Of a stretch of 64,000 nucleotides of DNA, positions 37,300-49,262 are shown piece by piece. The stretch covers positions 1,054,001 through 1,118,000 of the forward strand of contig JAQGEQ010000270.1 in the NCBI GenBank assembly GCA_034620365.1. Direction: 5' to 3'. Below the pieces are notes generated by a model. It was not told where the DNA came from. It saw only the letters and a program-made list of their open reading frames with translations, and did no database searches. The position numbers and the translations under genes were made by a program. Numbering within the stretch: the first letter of the stretch is position 1; every line of letters begins with the position of its first letter. This stretch comes from Pegea sp. RAD2-039. Its lineage: Eukaryota > Chordata > Thaliacea > Salpida > Salpidae.

Positions 37300-37660
37300 A
37301 CAAGTTATTGTTGAGAGTTTTCGCTAAAAATTAAATCGCCCAACAGCTTTAATAACACCCAGAAGAGTAACAGCTTTTTTTAATAAGGTAACCAAGATGT
37401 GGAATTCCCTTCCTGATTCCATCACTACATCAAATTCTATCGCATCTTTTAAAATTTTGATGAAGGTAGTTTCCTTAACAAATGATATGCAACACTGTCA
37501 GTTTGTTTTTCTACTTTGTCATCTTAAATTTTTATTCATAATTTACGGTTTATTTTTGTCTTTACTGGATTTGTATTATCTGTTTTCCCAAATTGTTATA
37601 ACTAATACCTTCCAATTATCTCTCTATTTGTAATATTTGGTTTTGGTTTGATGTAAGAAC
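37300..37660 (+). mobile_element. LINE 3' end (jockey/CR1-like)
   Basis: About 37340-37480 reads PRRVTAFFNKVTKMWNSLP and then DSITTSNSIASFKILMK. This is the FF-NRV-WNSLP block followed by V-SFK near the C-terminus of this LINE type. No RT region is seen upstream, so it is a 5'-truncated copy, which is usual for LINEs. Its first half is duplicated at 32290-32375. Confidence 0.75.
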
Positions 37661-37906
37661 TGAAGAATTTTTAACTAGTTTTTAACTATCACATTAAATA
37701 GATAAAGATAATTATAAGTGATTTATTTAACTCTTAAAATTAAATATTTAACTTTGTAGATGAGTATTTTTACATTAAAACAATCTTTAATTAAACTAAC
37801 TTCTAAATAATTAAAACTTGAAATTCAGAACATATTCCAATTAACAAAAACAAAATTTTAGAAGCAAATTTATTGAAATCATTCTACAAAATATTTGAAG
37901 CAAAGT

Positions 37907-38200
37907 TCAACATTTCTTATTCTCGAACTCTTTCATGAAATCATTTAAATCTTCATTGAAGATCACGTGGACTCTTTTTCATTCGATTTTCCAACTCTAT
38001 TTTTTGCTTCGTTTTTTATACATCATCATTAGTAACGTTATAATTTATCAATGGCGTCATTAAAAACCTCTTTCATTAAATGATCATTTTTTCCTGCAAC
38101 AGAGGCAATTTTAATATACAATTAAAGTCATCGTCTTCAATTATGAAATCATATTCAACAACGACGCTCCTACGCCAAGCCTTAACTAAAAAATAGTTTA
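37907..38200 (-). pseudogene. Decayed fragment resembling a SEA domain
   Basis: On the minus strand 38190-38110 reads RSVVVEYDFIIEDDDFN, then in another frame IASVAGKNDHLMKEVF and NDAIDKL. At about 37980-37907 comes VIFNEDLNDFMKEFENKKC and a stop. A GSVVVEY-type strand and an F-EDL-DF-EF-type segment are hallmarks of SEA domains in membrane and mucin-like proteins. At least two frame changes are needed to read through, so it is probably a dead fragment, or badly predicted exons. Treat as tentative. Confidence 0.35.
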
Positions 38201-39853
38201 CGTGATGTAATGGTAATGAATCTTTAAGAGAGCTCTATTTTATTGTAAAAGGCGGCTAATAACAACGGTAAGTATTGAAGAACAACTCAACTATCTCAAC
38301 TCGCACGCAAAATGCCCTATAAACAAGTAAGCGTGCGACATTTACGTATACGGTAAAATACTCTTCTGCTTGAATTTCTAATATACCACATGTGGTGAGC
38401 CCACTTCAAGTCATAGTAGTGTGAAAAAAACAAGAATACTTAAAATATTGTTTATGATAACTTGTTGTTGTCTATCTTAAATAAGCTCAATTGAAGAGAT
38501 AAGAGTAAGGCTGTATAAATTGGTCGAAGGGTTTTTACTAAAATGGGGTGTTAAAGGGAAACATAGCTGTGCGAGTTTCTGTATAAATTATATTCGTAGT
38601 TAGATTAATTACCGAGAAATATAAACACTTGTAAAGGGAACACAAGATCTGTTAATCGGACTAGGATAGTGATCGAACTCTTCTATTGGAAAGGTGCATA
38701 ATTGGAGGACAATAAAGAATTGATGATGTGAAATACAGGCTAGATAAGAAAAATAACAAGTTTTTAGTAAATAGGAAGGATTTTTTCGGGTGTACGGTTT
38801 AGTTTGTTTAAAACATCATGGACGGTAGTGAAAATGATCAGTGACACCAAAATTATCCGTACTTAAAGAATTGGCTTAAAGAATTATATTTATAGAACAT
38901 ACGAACTAAATGTCATAGCACACACAACTTATTAAAAAAAAATCACTCTATTTGCCGGGGTGCTTATATTTTAATAACTAGTTGAAAAACTGTGTAGAGT
39001 AGGTATACTAATAGTATTGGCAATATAGCTCTTGATTCAAATTCTAAAAAAGCTGTGACCAGCGCAATAAGGCTGGAGCTTAAAGATACTGATAATAGCA
39101 AGTTATCACCACTCTTTCTATTTTTTTTTGTAAACCCTTCATGCAAAGGTAGTTATTTGTGCTTAAAGGTTTTTAAAGCATATATGTGATGTGAAAAAAG
39201 ATACTCATTAATATTATTCATGCTTAGTAAAAGGTAGTGAGCATAGTTTTTTAAAGTCGCAAAAAAATAAAAATAGTAAAGTACCTAAGAAATAAAATAC
39301 TTTACAATACAAGAGTTCTCGCAATAAATCGCTTGTAAAACTAGATAAGAAAATTCACATAAGCTTTGTTATGCAGTCATACTAATATCCTTTCCCTTAC
39401 TTTTCCTTATTAAATACGGAAACAGCCAAAAAGAGTCACCCCGACCCAGTTTATTTATTTTTTTTATATATTTTTATAAAACTTGGTATAATTTCTATTA
39501 AAGTTATCAGCATTGCAAAATGTGTTGGTTACTGCTGAAGTTAATACAATTGTCACAATAATAACTGATTGTTATAATAATTGGTTGAAATTTTAGTTTA
39601 ATTAATTATGATTTTGACTTTCCTCTTTTGAATGATTCTTACAGCTTTTATTACCATATCTCAATTTTTGAAATCTTTGTTTTTAGTAAATAAATTCAAA
39701 TTCGCACCATTTTTGTTGTAAATATATTCGAAAAGCTCCCGCTTAATCACTAACACTGAAAATTAAATACGTATTAATACAAAAAGTTTATTTATTTTAT
39801 GCTTGTTATATATTTTTTAAAAAGTTATAATAATTAATTGACTATTTGTTAGA
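38201..39853. other. Intergenic, no gene supported
   Basis: A moderately less AT-rich stretch (38200-39170) may be an old transposon but matches nothing I recognise. A hydrophobic minus-strand open frame at 38964-39146 has no splice context and is not called. The rest is AT-rich and leads to the CENP-C start, with an acceptor TTTGTTAG just before the ATG. Confidence 0.4.
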
Positions 39854-42800
39854 ATGGATAGTGACGGTAGTATCAATCTAGCAGAATCTGTCAATATTTC
39901 TGATTATGATTCTAGTTTATGTTTAGTAAGTTTCAGTTTAAATGATTAAGTTTAAATAAAGTTTAAGAAAAAAACTTTGTAAAATCTTTTAATTTCTATT
40001 AAAAACTATTTTGTATTGATTTGATTGTAATGAGTTAAGTAATTATAAGTATAGAAATAATTTGATAATTTAGTTATTTTGGCTTTTACTTATAATGATA
40101 AATTTTATAATATAAATATTAATAATTATCATTTTTAGCCAGAGAAATTTCAGGGAATTCAAAGCTACTACCATGGAGTTATATTCAAGTAATCACTTGT
40201 AACTGTTATTTCAATCATACTTATAAATATATTTATTTTTGTATTAATAATTATATTAATTTGTTAAAAGTTTCTGGAAACAACATATTTGAATATATTT
40301 TTTTAATTTTATTTTTTAAAGAATAATGATTTGCAGATTTTTATTTAAATTAATTTTCATAACAATTTTTATTCATTTTTTTCTAATAATTGTTTTTTGA
40401 TATTTTGATAATTATTCTCTTATGATTGTTTTGCATATTATAAACTTTTTATGAACTGGAGTTAATGAATTGTTAATTATATTGTATAGAAAATATTTTC
40501 CTTCTGAACAGTTATCATCAGATCATACTGAAAGTAAGTCTCTTATTTTATAGATATTTTAATTATATTTGTTCTAAATATTAATATACATTTGTTTTCA
40601 AAAATTAATTACTTAAAATATAGATTTGATTAGATTTCTTTATAAAAAATAAAAGGATTGTTTTATGTTTTAATATTTGTTAGAATAATAATTTTAAATA
40701 AATTAGAAATATTAATTTCTTGATTTATAATAAGTTGAAGAGGATAATATTGGTGGTCCTGTTCTGATTGATGTAGATGCTAATTTTCAACAAACTGACA
40801 AGTATGTAAATTAAAGATGTCAAAAATATTTTATTAAGTGTTTTTAAACCTTGTTTACTTTTTTAATATCTATAAATATTTATAAAACCGTTATACTAAT
40901 TATTGCCTTTATAAATTTCAAAATTTATAATTCTACCTTATCATACCATGATTTTATTTTCTAATCACAGATATAAAAATGTGTAATTCCTGCTACAACA
41001 ATTGATAAACAAATTATATATTTTTCTTTAAGTATGTTTTACTTATAATTTATATTTATTTGTGACATTTTAGTGAGGCACCAACTCAAGTTTTTCAACC
41101 ACCAAGTGAAAACTCCGCCGGTATTTTTTAATTGATCTTTTTAAATACTTGTATTTAATATTTTTAATTTTGATTTTCTTCATGGTATGATCTATTTTTA
41201 TTTTGTAGTCCTGTTAGTGGATGAAATACTACGGTTAGTATAATGTTAGATTTCAAAGCTTGTTTTTATGATGCATTTCTTGATTTTCTAGACCTGAAGA
41301 AAATGATAAAACTCAACAAATATCAAAGCAAGTTAAGGTATCTTGCTGCACACAAACTAGTATGGAAGACTTATATGGTTGTTATCAATTTTATGAACTT
41401 GTTCAGGTGTTTTAATTAGTTCTTGTTTTTTAACGAAAATTTAATTATAAGTGACAAAGGTCTTTTAGTATGACAATATTATAGTTGTAAATCAGTTTTA
41501 TTTTTATTGACAAATAATTTAATTATTATTTTTCAACTGTTTGATAATTTTTATCTTTGCAAAATTTTTATATTAAAAAAAATGAAATAAATGTTATTAA
41601 AGTTATTAAATGTTACAGATATAATATAACTTTTCTCATGTAATTTTTGATTGAGGATTTATATTTATCTGTCTCCTATTTTTATACATTACTTGTTTTA
41701 AGCTAAGGTTCTTAACATCTTATTTTTATTATCTTTCTGCTGTGAAATGGTTTTGCAAATTTAGAAGCAAAATTATTTGTTATTTAATAAAGAAAATAAT
41801 GAAATTTCAGAACGGGAAAAAGAAAGCACACCAAAATGCAGACCCTGCAAACACATTAATCAACCAGCAACCTGTGATTTCAAATGTTGAACGTTTCACG
41901 TAAGTCAAAGACTTTTTAGTCAAATTTGTAAATATTTGAAAGCTTTTTAACTTAATGTTTTTATCTGAGAAGAATATCTTGATTTTGTTGTAGATATTCT
42001 TATTTATAATGAGTATATTGAAGAAAGTTTTATTATTATTATTTATTTAGTTATTATTTGCAATCTTATTTTTCTATATTATACTTCATGATATAGTAGA
42101 TAGAAGAAACTTCTTTTTATAATTTATTGAATATATTTCAGAACAACAAATATTTTCTTTTATTAAAAATACTACATTATTATGATATGATTATGACTGT
42201 AATTACTTCTTTTTATTTCAATTTAATTTGAAAAATGAGTTATTTACATCAAGACCACCAGATATTAACTTTCAATTTGATTCAGGTATAATTTTCGCCA
42301 GAGGTCTCCAAGGAAAATTAAAAGAAGAAGAACAGATTTTATACCTTCAAAAGTTTACGATTTTCCTTTAAACGATGCTTCCTACATACAAATGGTAACT
42401 TTTTCATCACTAACTGCGAATTTAAACGGATTTTAGATTTAAAGTAATCATAATTTCTTATCAATAATTCATTAAGGCTTGCTGAAAGTGAAAATTAATT
42501 TTGTAAACTAAATTTAAGTTAATTTTTGTTTTCAGATTCAAAACCCAATTAAATTGAACAAAGAGAAGAAGTAAACAGATATTTGTAGTCAATTTTCTTT
42601 AAACAAATAAACTAGATTTAACTTTAAAGTCAGTTTCTTGAGATAAATTTCTATTAATTCTTATTTTTTAGTTTCTTGAATAATTATCTCAGAATATATG
42701 TGGTTTTCTAAATTATTTATTTATTTTAATATTTTGTTTAAAGAGATGGGAACATCGAAAACAAATCTAATCAGAAAAAGAAAGTAAGTTTGTAACAATC

Positions 42801-45800
42801 CTTGTCCACTATCAAATTTCATCAATATTTTTTATTCTTATCTTATAAATACAAAATAGTATGCTAACGTGAATCAATTTGTGTAGATATCCAAAACCAA
42901 ACGTCGATCTTCAAAGTAAGTAACCTCAAAGCGGCCAACTTTACCAGCTTTTAAAATCGCTAAACTTTCACAGAAGACTATTTAGCGATTTACAAGGACC
43001 TACAGAAGACGGTCAGTCACAAGCTCTTGAAGAACCCACCAATGAGGTAGCTATTGTTTTTCAATTTCTCTCTTCAGCGTAATGTCTTTTACAAAGATTT
43101 TACTGATTAGTTGTGGATGCGTTCATCTTATTCTTCTTTTTTATTTATAGTCAGAATATTCAGTTTTAAAGCCCTCAACTATTGTTGAAAACTGGTTGAA
43201 ATCCAAACAATTATCGGTTCGTAGTATTTTATTAACTTGATTACTTAATTGTTGCAATAATTTCATGAAATATCTCAACTACTTTTGAGGTAGTTCTTCA
43301 AATAAGTCATCAATTATATCTTTTATAAACAGTCAGTTGATTTACGGAATGATCAAGATGCTGCAGCTCTTCAAGGTATTTCAATTCATGGTTTTCATTT
43401 GCTTCTTTTCCTGTTAGTTCGAGAATTTAACTATTTTCTGAGTGCTGATACATTTTGCTGATTACTTTTAACGAAAGTATCTTTCTTATTATGTTGCTTT
43501 TTTATCCAATTTATTTTTTTTCTACAAACTCTCATAAAGATGACCAAAAAGATACCGAAGAAGATCTCCAAATTGAAGTTCAAAAAGACAACGAAGAAAT
43601 CCAAACACATTCTAGAGATGCAACTACGAGTAATTCACCAACTTCTGATTTATTTCTTATAAATAATAATTTCTACAGATCTTCTGACTACTGCTGCTTA
43701 TAGCATTAACAACGACACCAGGTACTTTTTGTATCTTTAATTATGTCCTTTCTATTATACTTATACTTTCTATTATTGATTTATTCCTCTTTTTTAACAA
43801 ACTTTTATCAAATATGATTGAAATTTATCGATTGTCTTCTGTTATTTAGTGAGAAACATGAGGAAATGACTCTTTCAGGTTAGAAACTTCGACCTTCAAC
43901 AGAATTCTTATTTAACAAAATTGTTGTAGAGTCATGTCATTCAATTAATGAAGCCTTTGACACATATGCTGAAGGCCAAGTTACAAACAAGTTTACCGAA
44001 TCACAGTTAGTTTGCATCTATTTGAATCTTATTTTTATTCACCTGTTGCTTTTAAGTATCTTGTTTTTTACTACAATCTGATTACAGATTAAATAGAGTA
44101 CTTGGATCAAAGTCTTCTGATTCTGAATCTGATTCAAAGTAATTAAATAAAATTCAGTTGGCCTCAAAAACTAGATCTTATTTTACTAGTATTTCATGGA
44201 TTTATCAATCATGAATTTTCTATATCTGATTTAAATAATATTTTCTTTCAATTTTATGTTTAATTATACTTTTAATTATAATTTATTTGATAATTTCAAA
44301 ATTATTTTTTTTGATCAATTTATTGCTATTAAACTTCAATATAAAGACATAGAGGTATTTTCTTTTAGTGTGATGGTTTCAAAAGACAAAAATACTTCAA
44401 GAAATACTTCAAAGCGTAAAAAAAAGCATCGTTCATCTGTAAGTTTTGATTTTTATTTCTTTATTGAAGTTTGGTATGGCGATCTGATAAAGTTTTTCAA
44501 ATAATTGCAGACGCCTGTAGATTATAATGCTCAACCTGATGAAGTTTATGTAGCTGCCCCAGAGGGCAAGACCATCTCAGAAAATGGGGCCGTCCGAGAG
44601 GATGTAGTTGCTCCAGAAGATGTAGCTGATACAGAAGATGTAGCTGCTCCAGAAGATGTAGTTGTTCCAGAAGATGTAGCTGATACAGAAGATGTAGCTG
44701 CTCCAGAAGATGTAGCTGATACAGAAGATGTAGTTGCTCCAGAAGATGTTGCTGATCCAGAAGATGTAGCTGATACAGAAGATGTAGTTGCTCCAGATAT
44801 GATGCCCATACCAGACAATGTGGTTATATCAGAAGGTCAATCAGAGGTACTACAAATAATTTTTGATATTTTCTTTCTCTTCATTAAATATTCAATTTTG
44901 TTTATAGTTGTCAAGAAGTAGAAGCCAGAAAAAAAATAAAAGGTGAACTTCATACAGTGCTTAAAATAGATTTAAAATATTTTCACAACTTTTAAATATT
45001 AAGAAATCCTAGTAAAAAGTGAAATATGATAAAAACTAACATTGTGATAAAAAGTTGCCCAATCAAATCTGCTCTTTCGCTCAACATACGAATTAAGGCT
45101 TTTTCAAGAGTTCTTTGTTTTTTCTAATTAGAATCTTAACTCAAAGCAAGAAACCGAAATCAAAGCAACGAAGTCATATTATGAAACAGCGCTTGCTGCG
45201 GTAGGTGTTTTTCGAAATATTGAAAATCAATTTAATGGAATTTCAAAATAGTTTTTTTAATTTGTAAGACTTTTCTTGTGATCCCTTCTTCTGATTATTT
45301 CGCTTGTTTTTAAATTTCAGTGATCTTGAATTGCAGCAACTTGATCAAGTTGACTTAGGTTTGTTCTTTATAATTTAGCAACAGAACTATTTTACACGAC
45401 GACTATTTATTTTTCAGTCAAACCAGATGATGGCTGGTCGGGCAAAGGCTTGCGGCGAAGTAAACGAATCCGGCCATCAAGAAGATTAAATCGCTGCAAG
45501 GGAGAACAACTTATTTACAAGTATGATCATTTTGTTGTTAGATTTTATGTATGTTTATCTGAATATCTCTTTTAGCAAATGCGGAGGAATTGTTGGCTTG
45601 CAAACAAGCTTTAAACCGCGGGATGTGATAAGTAGATCAATCAGATGATGAGAAGTTTTTGAAGATGACATTTTGTATGTTTCAGGTCGAGCTAAACGTG
45701 TTAATAAAAAGCCTGAAGCAGCTGGCGATAAAACAAGTTAGTTCATGTTAATAGAAGAGACTTATTTGCTTAATTGTATCTTAATTAATTTGTCGTTAAC

Positions 45801-46983
45801 ATAATTTGCGTTGTTGCTTGTAGTAAGCAGATATTAATATCTCTAATATTTGCAGGAATAAGAAATAACATCTTTTTTGAATCAGGTAAAATATAAAAAC
45901 TATTTTCTACATATTTAGAAAAAACAAACGTTATTGTTGTTTTTAGAAAGTGATGAAGATGGAGAAACAACATTAACTAAAATCACCCCAGTAATTTCAT
46001 CAAACAATTATTCAAGTGAATATTTTATTTTAGATATATGCAAAGTAGTCTTCAAGATCTTCATTTCCTTAAAATGTTCATTAATATTAAGAAAAGTTGT
46101 TAAATTATTTGATTTGGGAGCACTTGTAGTTGGATTATCAAATCTCTTCAAGTGTTTTATATCGAGCAGATATTAATTGTTTATTTTTTATACCTGTAGA
46201 AAAGAAAAGCGGAAGGGTTTTGGAATCAGGTAAAGTGTAAAAGAAATCTCTGTAGATTTAGAGAATACAAAAATCTTTGTTTTAGAAAGTGATGATGAGG
46301 AAACGACAGTATCTTCACCAGTAATCCCTCCTCATTCAACCCCGCCACATCTTCCAACCCCACCACATAAAGATTCACGTTAGTATTAAATATCTACAAA
46401 ATAATCTTTTTTATAATAGATAAGAATAAAATATTTAAATCAATTTGAATTCAATTTTAAGATTTATTATTTTAGAAAAAACAACGAAAAAGAAAGGTAA
46501 TGAGAAAACAGAGACATCTAAAAACAGTGAACTACAAAAAAACAGCCCACGTGAGTATATAGCAAAATATTTATTCACTCCGTTTAATGAAAGATTCTTT
46601 TCAGGTCAATCTGTTCTAATAAATCATAATATACAGAATGAGAATTTTAAGTTGGAATTTGTTAAACTGCCCAGATGCACCACAAAGGCTAATTATTTTG
46701 TTTTAGTTGTTTATCCTAAGAAATGGAAACAATTTAGTAAAACAGGAGGAGTAAAAACAGTAAAATATTTAATTTTGTATTTTTAGCAAAAAAACTCCTT
46801 CTTTTGTGTTTTCAGCGTTTCACGCTACAAGCAGGAAGGGTTACCGTAGTCACAAAGAAGAGTTCTCGAAATTTAACTAAGATAGGAACTCACTTCACAG
46901 TCAATGAATTCTCTTCCTATGAAATCAGAAATCGATCTAAAAGTGTTGACGCAGTTCTAAGCGCTTCTTACATCTGTCTTTAG
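39854..46983 (+). CDS. CENPC: Centromere protein C homolog, highly divergent, about 35 exons
   Basis: Many tiny exons join to about 829 residues: 39854-39925, 40139-40188, 40490-40533, 40741-40801, 41074-41120, 41209-41233, 41292-41337, 41811-41899, 42286-42394, 42536-42570, 42743-42783, 42887-42915, 42974-43046, 43151-43216, 43333-43375, 43540-43629, 43679-43721, 43850-43878, 43930-44005, 44088-44138, 44369-44438, 44511-44846, 44908-44942, 45132-45200, 45321-45358, 45418-45520, 45576-45631, 45686-45736, 45856-45885, 45947-46015, 46200-46229, 46286-46378, 46476-46550, 46605-46750, 46816-46983. Two landmarks support CENP-C. A basic RRSKRIRP segment ending KGEQLIY (45453-45518) fits the CENP-C motif. 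A final cupin-like fold has FKLEFVKLP, GTHFTVNEFSSYEIRN and SVDAVLSASYI. CENP-C binds CENP-A nucleosomes and recruits kinetochore proteins. Odd points: the motif's usual aromatic is missing, there is an acidic hexapeptide array, and the phase between 42536 and 42915 is off by one. Confidence 0.72.
44598..44795 (+). repeat. In-frame 18-bp tandem repeat coding EDVxxP/T, eleven units
   Basis: Exactly 198 bp, eleven hexapeptides such as EDVVAP, EDVADT, EDVAAP. It lies inside the largest CENP-C exon and forms a strongly acidic low-complexity tract. Units alternate in a higher-order pattern, which suggests repeated slippage or unequal exchange. Confidence 0.95.
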
Positions 46984-49262
46984 AATTGGAACTTTTTTGT
47001 GGCTTTAGTTATTTTTCTTAAAAAAAGTTTTATTGAAGTTTCCGTAAATTAAGTGGAAATTTGAGATAAGCATTTTAGTTGTTGCTAAGTTGATTTTTTC
47101 GATGGTTTTGTTCTTCTTTTATTGATTTGTAAACATATTTTATTTGAGTACATCTTTAAAGGTGAAAATAAATGCTTTTCAACTACCCTAGCACTGCTTA
47201 AATGAAACCAAATAGGAGGTTATATAGTTGTTTGTGAATGTTGTAGCAGAATTTGAACAATATTTAAACAAATTGCAAATAATCAGATAAACGTTCTATA
47301 CAGAGAAAATTAGCATTCATTTTAATCAAGAACATTCAGACTTTAGTTTTAACTTTACTCATAAATTTTGCTTCAAAAAGAGACTTACAAATATTACTAT
47401 GTTTTCCAACACCCTCCGTGATGTATGTACTCTTCTTAGACATCAAATGAGTAGTATACTGACGATAAACTATTATTAGTTGTTAAAACTGCACTGGTAA
47501 CTTGGAATATTTTTGAAATCTTGTGTTTAAGTGTAACGTCAGCTAAATAAATTAGTACAATCAAAATAACAGATGCTGTGAGAATTTAGTGAATTATAAT
47601 CGAGAGTTTTTTTAGTTACAAGCGTTTATTAAACTTTTCAGATAAAAAAAACAAACTTTATCAATAAGTTTTTTTGGCAACAATAGTAGATAGAAGAAAG
47701 ATGACAACCATACTTTCTTCCTGATAGCCATAGGTTTTGACTATAGTAAAGTGTATCGTTCTCTAAGCCATCCCCACTCTTGAAATCTGCTGTTCGGTAA
47801 CAAGGCCCAGGTATATCGTGTTTTCTATAAGGGTTTACTCATATAGTCTTTGCTTCTCCTGAAACAACTACAAGGCAATGGTACTATTTGCTAAAAGAGT
47901 ATTTAACACTGTGCTCGTTAAAGACTAGTCGTTCTTAAATAAAAAATTGAATAACAAGTTCTGCTACAAAAAAGGTTTTTCATATTTTTTAAATAACAAT
48001 TTTATAGCTATAACATATAACTACATTATATAGCTACAGCAAGGTTATCAATAAAAGGTTTGACCCGCTAATAAGTCTTGATGCTCAATATTGTGGGAGG
48101 ACTACCCCTGAACGATACATTCGCGAAGATAATTTCCAATTTTTCAATTATTAAAGTTGGTCACAGTAGTTACTGACTAATATTTTAAAGAATAACCGCT
48201 AATAACTTTTTGGCTTTGAAAAATTTTATTAGTTAGCAATTAAAATAGTAAATTAAATAAAAGTCATTTTAAAGCATAATAATAGTCGATTAGTTTTCTT
48301 ATAAATTTTTATATTTTTTTATTTGTTACCCAATTTTTTTATGAGTAATAAATGTCTTATTGACAATATTATCAAAAAATATATTTAGATTTAAAAAAAA
48401 CAATATTCGTAAATAATACAAATACATTGGTGTGCTCAATGTCTCTGTATCGTTTCATCTGTTGCGATAAAACAATTTTTTGAATCTAATCTTCATTAAT
48501 ACAAGCAAACCTGATGAAAAGTTAAATTTTATTGGTTGTATAGAAACAGGAAACACCGCATTAAAATTATTTGCAATTCTATTCAATCTGTATATATATA
48601 GAATTTTATTTTATAGTAATAACCGTTAACTTCCTCAATATTATAGCATTATTTTAGCATCACATTTTTAGTTTTTTATAGAAAAATATCGTTTATTCAG
48701 AGTTTGTTTTTGAAATTTCAACAATGATATCTAAAATATTTATTGTTACTTGTCACTCATATATACTGAAGTAGTTTTCATATTTTTTATGTTAGTAGCT
48801 TAATTATAAATTTTAATTGAAAAGAATTGTATGATGAAATGTTTATGTTCATATATTCTAGTCCATTTAAATTAATTGCATTTGATAAAATTTTTGAAAT
48901 CTAAAATGTTGATAAATTTATTTCATTGGAAATCTTAAACAAAAATTTTGATTTCTTTTTTTTAAACTCTTAAATTTTTTATAGAATAATTTTTAAGAAC
49001 AATTACCTAAACGTATTTTTTAAAATAACCTCTATTAGAATAAGATATTCATAAAATTTTATTATAATCTAAATGTTTACTTTATGAGATAGACTGATTT
49101 AGTTATTAACTTTGTCAATTTCTGTTATAAAATTCTTGCTAAGCTATTATTGAATTGATTTTATCATTTTTTTACTAATTTTCATTAGTTTTTATTAAAA
49201 AAAATTAACTTTTCTATTTTTACAGCTACTAAAATATATACTAAACTAGCTACTATACTAAA
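46984..49262. other. Intergenic between CENP-C and SETD3
   Basis: AATAAA at 47167-47172 is a good poly(A) signal for CENP-C. The less AT-rich block 47680-47900 resembles no family I know. The final part before SETD3 contains TTTTTACAG at about 49217-49225, an acceptor 37 nt before the start codon. Confidence 0.5.

Larger units (their letters stand above)
32377..37446 (+). repeat. Tandem segmental duplication, copy 2 (about 5.07 kb)
   Basis: Direct repeat of 27440-32375. The offset is 4937-4943 bp through most of its length and 5078 bp after a 135-bp indel (34961-35095). At its right end the LINE sequence continues past the point where copy 1 is cut, which marks the breakpoint. Confidence 0.95.

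Noticed and set aside
38964..39146. Hydrophobic 60-residue minus-strand open frame
   Set aside because: AT-rich DNA easily yields hydrophobic translations; no splice-linked partners or family match were found.
46497..46511. A 15-nt intron (GTAATGAGAAAACAG) in CENP-C
   Set aside because: Too short to splice, and the frame is open straight through it, so the exon was kept continuous (46476-46550).
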